NCBI RefSeq assembly: GCF_012974865.1
Contig: NZ_CP043633.1
Span: forward strand, 1 to 64,000
Direction: 5' to 3'
Origin: Nonlabens sp. Ci31
GTDB taxonomy: Bacteria > Bacteroidota > Bacteroidia > Flavobacteriales > Flavobacteriaceae
Length of the DNA: 64,000 bases
The translations under genes and the position numbers were made by a program. Under the pieces are notes generated by a model. It was given only the letters and a program-made list of their open reading frames with translations. It was not told the DNA's origin and searched no databases. Of this stretch, positions 60,368 to 64,000 are shown piece by piece. Each line of letters opens with the position of its first letter. The stretch's first letter is position 1.

Positions 60368-61123
60368 ATGTCAGAAACTACTGGAATACGCATTAATAAA
60401 TACTTAAGTGAGCAAGGATATTGTTCCCGCCGCGCCGCAGACAAACTCATTGAGCAAGAGCGTGTCACTATAAACGGGAAGGTTCCTGAAATGGGTACTA
60501 AAGTCCTGCCTGATGATGCCGTGGCTGTAGATGGTGAATCTATTTCTAAGAAAAAAGAAAAACCGGTTTACATTGCATTTAACAAACCCGTAGGTATTGT
60601 TTGTACTACAGATACCAGAGTAGAAAAAGACAATATCATCGAATTCATCAATTATCCTACCCGTATTTTCCCCATAGGAAGACTGGATAAGATGAGTGAA
60701 GGACTTATTTTCCTTACTAACGATGGTGATATTGTCAATAAAATCTTACGCTCTCGAAACAATCACGGTAAAGAATACATTGTCACCGTAGATCGTAGTG
60801 TTACCGAAAGTTTTATTAAAAAAATGCGTTCAGGAGTCCCTATTCTTGATACGGTAACTAAAGAATGTGAAGTAGAACAAATAGGACGTAAAACCTTTAG
60901 AATAGTACTTACACAAGGTCTCAACCGACAAATACGACGTATGTGTGAGTATTTGGACTACCGAGTGACCAAGTTAAAACGCATACGCATCATGAATGTA
61001 TCGCTAGACATACCCCATGGTACCTATAGAGATCTTACTAAAGAAGAGCTGGATGAAATAGACCGGCTTACCATCGAAAGTACCAAAGAATACCATAAAG
61101 AAAAAAAAGATTCTAATATCTAG
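60368..61123 (+). CDS. rluF: 23S rRNA pseudouridine synthase RluF-like
   Basis: A 251-residue RNA pseudouridine synthase of the RsuA/RluF group. An S4 RNA-binding domain covers about 5-65 (INKYLSEQGYCSRRAADKLI), then the catalytic domain with GRLDKMSEGLIFLTND, where D107 is the catalytic aspartate, and the RQIRRMCEYL motif near 190. RluF modifies U2604 of 23S rRNA in E. coli; other RsuA-type targets are possible. The promoter box lies four bases from the ATG. Monocistronic. Confidence 0.93.
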   Translation: MSETTGIRINKYLSEQGYCSRRAADKLIEQERVTINGKVPEMGTKVLPDDAVAVDGESISKKKEKPVYIAFNKPVGIVCTTDTRVEKDNIIEFINYPTRIFPIGRLDKMSEGLIFLTNDGDIVNKILRSRNNHGKEYIVTVDRSVTESFIKKMRSGVPILDTVTKECEVEQIGRKTFRIVLTQGLNRQIRRMCEYLDYRVTKLKRIRIMNVSLDIPHGTYRDLTKEELDEIDRLTIESTKEYHKEKKDSNI

Positions 61124-61276
61124 AAAAAATAAAACACCGCTACCTTAAACACTTCAACAAGCTAATGCAGGCAGGCTCCGTAACAGTGACTCCTAAATTC
61201 AATACATCACTTATCTCGTTAATTGACATTTATTTTTAGAATTGTGATGGCAATCTCTAATTAACCATAAAATAAA

Positions 61277-62767
61277 TTACAAATTCTCAGGAACTAAGGC
61301 GAGACTGTTAAAAAGCCTTGCTTTAGAACTCAACAGTTTCACACCGACTTCTAGTCTTTTAAGACTTGCCTCTATAAGCTTAGTTTCTCTAGCGTTGATT
61401 AAGAAAATAGAGCTGTCTCCCAACTCAAACTTGCGCTCTTCTACAGTGAGCATGAGTCGAGAATCTTGTACTATCTCTTGAGTGATATCATTTTGTATAA
61501 GGTAGGAGTCGATCTCGTTGAATATAGTTTTTACCTTATTTTCTATAGCGAGCGAGGTGGCTAGCACATCATATTCTGCATCTTGTAATTTGATTTGTGC
61601 CAGTTTTAAATCCCCGCGTTCCTTTCTGAGAAACAAAGGCATAGAAAAGGATAAACCTGCTTTGTAATCACTCAATTGGAAAGAATTACCATTATCCCAT
61701 TCTGGAGAAATCGCATCATAACTGGCTTCTATTTTAGGTAATAACATATTCCCCTTCAGCTGCCGTTCTACGTCTAGCTGATCCATTTTAAGTCGCAACG
61801 CTAGAATTTTAGGATGATTTTCTACCGTAAATAAATCTAATGACTGTCCCATTATCTCTAAGGCTGCATCAATTTGAGAGATCAGATCCTTTTCTGGAAT
61901 AACCGTTTCTTGTAACTCTACAGGAACGTCATCTAGCCATAAATAATTAGATAGTTCCAGTCTTTTTTTGATAAAATCAATTTTTGCTTGTTCAAATCCC
62001 AACAGTCTTGTCTTTACTGCAATACGAGCTTCCACAGAATCGATGACAGCCTTATCGCCTGTTTCTACACTGCGCTTGATACCATTAAGGCGTATCTGAG
62101 CATTTTTTAAAATCCCTTGAAACAATTCTTTTTCTTGGGCTGCTTGCCACCATTCAAAATAGACTTCGGTTGCGTCATATAAAACGGCGTTGACCAGTAG
62201 ATCTCTTTCAGATTGTGTTTGCTGTCTGAATAATTTTGCTTTTCTTAAGGTGGCCATACGGTCATTGATCCACAATCCTTGACCTAATTGCACACTAATT
62301 CCTGCGCTGTATAATCCCTCTTCTGGAACATTGAGAGACGGATTTAGAAAGGCTCCTTCATTGCGCTCTGCCCCGGCTTTAAATTCCACTCCATACCAAG
62401 TGGGAATCTTAAAAGCACCTCGCAACTCATCGTAATATTCAGTTCCTTTAAAATCTTTACGATCGTAATCTACTTCGATTTTAGGGTCAAAACCACCACG
62501 AGCTTTGAGTAATTGCGCTTGACCTTGATCTACCACGAGTCCTGCTTGCTTTACTACTGGATGGAATTTTTTTACGTAACCTAAAAATTCTCTTAGGCTC
62601 ATGATCGTGGTGTCAAGTAATATGGTTTGAGGAGCTTGCTGTGTGTTTTGCTTTCCTGCCTGCCGGCAGGCATGGCCCGAAAGCGGAACCGCCTTCAAAC
62701 TCATAGAAACAAATAGCACCAAGACCGCAAACCAACAAGAGAATAAGTTACTTTTTCTTCTTCTCAT
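61277..62767 (-). CDS. TolC family outer-membrane efflux protein
   Basis: A 496-residue outer-membrane channel subunit from the ATG at 62767, which starts 20 bases inside the HlyD gene; a longer frame to 62935 overlaps HlyD deeply and has no signal peptide. The signal peptide is MRRRKSNLFSCWFAVLVLFV and on to about residue 27. Then comes a palindrome-derived segment (GHACRQAGKQ, 31-40) before the TolC helices: two long repeats rich in coiled-coil heptads (about 65-270 and 280-480). It should work with the HlyD adaptor gene just upstream. Confidence 0.9.
   Translation of the reverse strand: MRRRKSNLFSCWFAVLVLFVSMSLKAVPLSGHACRQAGKQNTQQAPQTILLDTTIMSLREFLGYVKKFHPVVKQAGLVVDQGQAQLLKARGGFDPKIEVDYDRKDFKGTEYYDELRGAFKIPTWYGVEFKAGAERNEGAFLNPSLNVPEEGLYSAGISVQLGQGLWINDRMATLRKAKLFRQQTQSERDLLVNAVLYDATEVYFEWWQAAQEKELFQGILKNAQIRLNGIKRSVETGDKAVIDSVEARIAVKTRLLGFEQAKIDFIKKRLELSNYLWLDDVPVELQETVIPEKDLISQIDAALEIMGQSLDLFTVENHPKILALRLKMDQLDVERQLKGNMLLPKIEASYDAISPEWDNGNSFQLSDYKAGLSFSMPLFLRKERGDLKLAQIKLQDAEYDVLATSLAIENKVKTIFNEIDSYLIQNDITQEIVQDSRLMLTVEERKFELGDSSIFLINARETKLIEASLKRLEVGVKLLSSKARLFNSLALVPENL
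62649..62683. repeat. GCCGGC-centred hairpin in the TolC gene
   Basis: Outer arms GCTTTC/GAAAGC and inner palindrome GCCTGCCGGCAGGC (62657-62670), with an imperfect middle. Related to the 28152-28201 palindrome. It encodes the residues just after the TolC signal peptide. Confidence 0.8.
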
Positions 62768-64000
62768 TGGTCTCTTTTTTAGTAGTTTCTGGTATGTAAT
62801 AATTTGCCGGGAAACCATTAAGTCTACGCCATAATTCATACCAGATAGGCACATCTTCCAATAACGCAATAGTGCGTGCACCAGAGCCTGGACGCAAAGC
62901 ATCTGGCCAGGCATGATCTTCTTCATCTGGAGCAAGTAAAATTCTATATTTACCTTTACCTTCTGTAATAAAAGTCTCTACAGCAATCACTTTTGCACCA
63001 TACGTACCATAAGAAGCATTAGGCCATCCAGAGAAAATGATTGCTGGCCAGCCGTCAAATTGTACCCGTACTTTCTCACCCTCATGGATCAAAGGTAAAT
63101 CTATAGGTTCTACAAAGGTCTCCACAGCAAGGTCGTAATTAGTAGGCATGATATTGATCAATGGTTCACCTTCCTTAAAGGTTTCTCCTATACCACCCAA
63201 AATTGCTTTATTGATAAATCCATCTTGAGGAGCTTTTACAAAATAAAGATCGGTTCTAATTTGATAATTAGAGCGATCTGTCTCTAATTTACTCACCTCT
63301 GCCTCTACATCTAACTGGCTGGATTGTGCTGTAAACTGTTCGGCACGAGCTTTTGCAATTTTCTCTGCATATTCCTGTTTGATGCGACCTAGTTCAATTT
63401 CTGCGACTATTACCGCATTTCTAGTTTGCAATAGTTTTTGCTCTTGAGAATTTGCCTTAGCCATAGTACTTCTAGCTTTTAGGTTTTTATCTTCCACATC
63501 TACCGTAGATTTAATGCCTTCACTTTCTAGCTGCTCTGTACGTTCCAGCTGTTTTTGAGCTATTCTTTCATCATTATTTGCAGCTATAAGATCTATACTG
63601 TCTTGATCTATTTTTAATTTGGCTTGAAGCAATTTATTTTTTGCTTGATCCAATTTCAGCACTCTTTCACCTGCGAGAGCTTCTATTTGATTATCTAATT
63701 GTCCTATTTTTTCTCGATACGATTGTACACTTGCAGATTTTGCGTCTATTTGCTGCCCTGCACGAATTACCAAATCAGGGTCCATATACTCGCTTTTTAC
63801 CTCGCTTATTTCTAAAATAGTATCTCCTTTCTCAACTCGATCTCCTTCTCGCACATGCCAGTGTTCAATACGACCAGCGATGGCAGATTGTAGCGTAAGC
63901 GGTCTTTGATCTGGAGTTAATGTCGTTACAAAACCGTTTCCACTTATATTTTGTGTCCAAGGTAAAAACATCAATATGATAGCAAAAAGAGCAAAACCGC
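62748..64000 (-). CDS. HlyD family secretion adaptor (5' end beyond the window)
   Basis: Periplasmic membrane-fusion protein that couples an inner-membrane exporter to TolC. The frame remains open to the window edge with a hydrophobic run (GFALFAIILMFLPW), so its true start and anchor begin beyond 64000. Visible parts: a biotinyl-lipoyl half-motif GRIEHWHVREGDRVEKGD, a long coiled-coil hairpin (about 150 residues each way), the second lipoyl half near FVKAPQDGFINKAILGGIGE and a beta-barrel domain. It overlaps the TolC gene start by 20 bases. The exporter partner, likely an ABC transporter, would be outside. Confidence 0.9.
   Translation of the reverse strand, partial: GFALFAIILMFLPWTQNISGNGFVTTLTPDQRPLTLQSAIAGRIEHWHVREGDRVEKGDTILEISEVKSEYMDPDLVIRAGQQIDAKSASVQSYREKIGQLDNQIEALAGERVLKLDQAKNKLLQAKLKIDQDSIDLIAANNDERIAQKQLERTEQLESEGIKSTVDVEDKNLKARSTMAKANSQEQKLLQTRNAVIVAEIELGRIKQEYAEKIAKARAEQFTAQSSQLDVEAEVSKLETDRSNYQIRTDLYFVKAPQDGFINKAILGGIGETFKEGEPLINIMPTNYDLAVETFVEPIDLPLIHEGEKVRVQFDGWPAIIFSGWPNASYGTYGAKVIAVETFITEGKGKYRILLAPDEEDHAWPDALRPGSGARTIALLEDVPIWYELWRRLNGFPANYYIPETTKKETNEKKKK

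Noticed and set aside
1..64000. tRNA, rRNA, riboswitch or complete insertion sequence
   Set aside because: I read the intergenic gaps for T-loop-like motifs, transposase fragments and known riboswitch cores and found none I could support.

Overview
The window reads as the start of a finished chromosome of a marine Flavobacteriaceae bacterium. Base 1 is the ATG of dnaA. Support for the lineage is internal: AT-rich DNA, promoters of the Bacteroidota type (TAnnTTTG at -7), a secreted protease with a type IX secretion C-terminal domain, glutamine synthetase of the GSIII type, menaquinone genes, and short palindromes of the kind I associate with genera such as Nonlabens and Dokdonia. The genus is inference. 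I found no rRNA, tRNA, complete insertion sequence, prophage or CRISPR array.

Layout. 1-1.9 kb: dnaA coupled to a low-molecular-weight phosphatase. 2-5.1 kb (minus): menC, a CPBP/CAAX-type membrane protease and menE. 5.1-9.7 kb: a DUF4442 protein, then DUF4870, PadR regulator, PspC and DUF2807 genes forming an envelope-associated cluster. 9.9-19.5 kb: thioredoxin reductase, a cupin, an NhaC antiporter, a secreted metallo-beta-lactamase-fold hydrolase with a patatin, then peroxiredoxin, thioredoxin and a small DUF6952 protein, followed by an outer-membrane barrel and lipoproteins. 19.9-28.1 kb: a tightly packed minus-strand operon (SpoIIM-like, membrane protein, DUF4129, DUF4350, MoxR ATPase, DUF58, small membrane protein) divergent from an RDD protein and a TRIC-type channel. 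28.2-31.9 kb (minus): small membrane protein, mutL and two rhomboid proteases. 32.2-37.1 kb: ABC-F protein, a cysteine-less thioredoxin-like lipoprotein, transaldolase-type aldolase and a formylglycine-enzyme-like lipoprotein. 37.6-47.2 kb: DUF2490, a lipoprotein beta-carbonic anhydrase and a Ca/Na antiporter; GSIII; purM; msrA; prfA; pyrF. 47.7-53 kb: two divergent methyltransferases, a ZIP transporter, a decayed toxin-antitoxin locus, hemolysin III and nitronate monooxygenase. 53.6-64 kb: subtilase, a 3 x 99 bp tandem repeat, mnmA, a FAS1 lipoprotein, a GreA-like protein, rluF, and a TolC/HlyD export pair cut by the window edge.

How the genes work together. Redox defence is spread over trxB, the Prx-Trx-DUF6952 group and msrA. 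Envelope quality control may be shared by PspC/DUF2807, the rhomboids, the CPBP protease and the MoxR operon. The carbonic anhydrase, DUF2490 and antiporter genes may form one cell-surface ion/carbonate unit.

Most unusual features. A palindrome with core GCTTTCGCGAAAGC (10 intact cores plus one variant) sits in intergenic DNA, in one promoter spacer, and in frame inside seven genes, where it reads as LSRK(R), FAKA or RFRES. A second family of GCCGGC-centred palindromes occurs at 28.15 and 62.65 kb. Four genes have a TAnnTTTG box exactly four bases before the ATG, which predicts leaderless mRNAs. I did not find an obviously new defence or biosynthetic system; the MoxR/DUF58/DUF4129/SpoIIM operon is the least understood multigene unit here.
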